Shown: positions 6,421-6,503 of the stretch, one piece after another
How the letters are laid out: every line of letters starts with the position of its first letter
Position numbering within the stretch: position 1 is the first letter of the stretch
Position numbers and translations under genes: made by a program
Assembly (NCBI GenBank): GCA_025355225.1
Contig: JANYAB010000378.1
Span: 1 to 6,503 of the forward strand
Direction of reading: 5' to 3'
Length of the DNA stretch: 6,503 nucleotides
Origin: Bacteroidota bacterium
GTDB lineage: Bacteria; Bacteroidota; Bacteroidia; Sphingobacteriales; Sphingobacteriaceae
The notes under the pieces: model-generated
The model's database searches: none
The model's input: the letters and a program-made list of their open reading frames with translations, nothing else
Told to the model about the DNA's origin: nothing

Positions 6421-6503
6421 GTCGGAGATGTCCAGGTAACTGGTGAGATATATATTAAAATCAATATAATATTTAAGACTCCTGTTGATGATCTTGATTC
6501 TTT
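6421..6503 (+). pseudogene. In-frame continuation after the TGA: possible 3' remnant of the preceding gene
   Basis: Immediately after the TGA, in the same frame, 27 codons stay open to the window edge. They encode VGDVQVTGEIYIKINIIFKT and then PVDDLDS, which looks like beta strands in the style of the upstream domain. The other two forward frames close quickly (TAA at 6437-6439; TGA at 6444-6446). The open frame contains no ATG, GTG or TTG, so it is not an obvious new gene. A single-base nonsense change would explain this without any frameshift. An open stretch this short can also arise by chance, so the call is moderate to low. Confidence 0.4.

Overview
The window looks like chromosomal DNA of a Bacteroidota bacterium, most likely Sphingobacteriaceae (Mucilaginibacter or Pedobacter type). 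This rests on protein style: a macroglobulin-like protein with a TonB plug, a Bacteroidota-type cytochrome b561 and an ArnT/PMT-like glycosyltransferase. It also rests on gene starts that lack Shine-Dalgarno sequences, AT-rich leaders, and matches to the Bacteroidota -7 promoter element TAnnTTTG. The genus is an inference from recall, not a search result.

Layout, left to right. Bases 2-2404 (+) hold almost all of a large exported protein: macroglobulin-like domains, a carboxypeptidase-regulatory-like domain, a TonB plug domain and a short C-terminal beta domain, with no TonB receptor barrel. The convergent gap at 2405-2552 is filled by a mosaic of 9-mer and 7-mer repeats, followed by an inverted copy that can fold into a long stem. 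A predicted outer-membrane beta-barrel protein follows (2553-3317, -). It is divergent from a four-helix cytochrome b561-family protein (3512-4186, +), and the roughly 190-base spacer carries a good Bacteroidota promoter match for the barrel gene. The cytochrome gene runs head-on into a GT39/ArnT-like membrane glycosyltransferase (4193-5836, -) with only 6 bases between stop codons. After a 113-base divergent spacer there is a small single-pass membrane protein of unknown function (5950-6420, +). Its frame continues open past the TGA stop to the window edge, so it may be a nonsense-interrupted gene.

There is no operon here: every neighbouring pair is convergent or divergent, so the genes need not share a pathway. 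Several act at the cell envelope (exported plug protein, barrel, membrane cytochrome, lipid-sugar glycosyltransferase), but that is a loose theme and not evidence of one system. I saw no tRNA, rRNA, CRISPR array, transposase, phage gene or recognisable defence system. The least explained items are the repeat mosaic at 2405-2550 and the interrupted frame at the right end.
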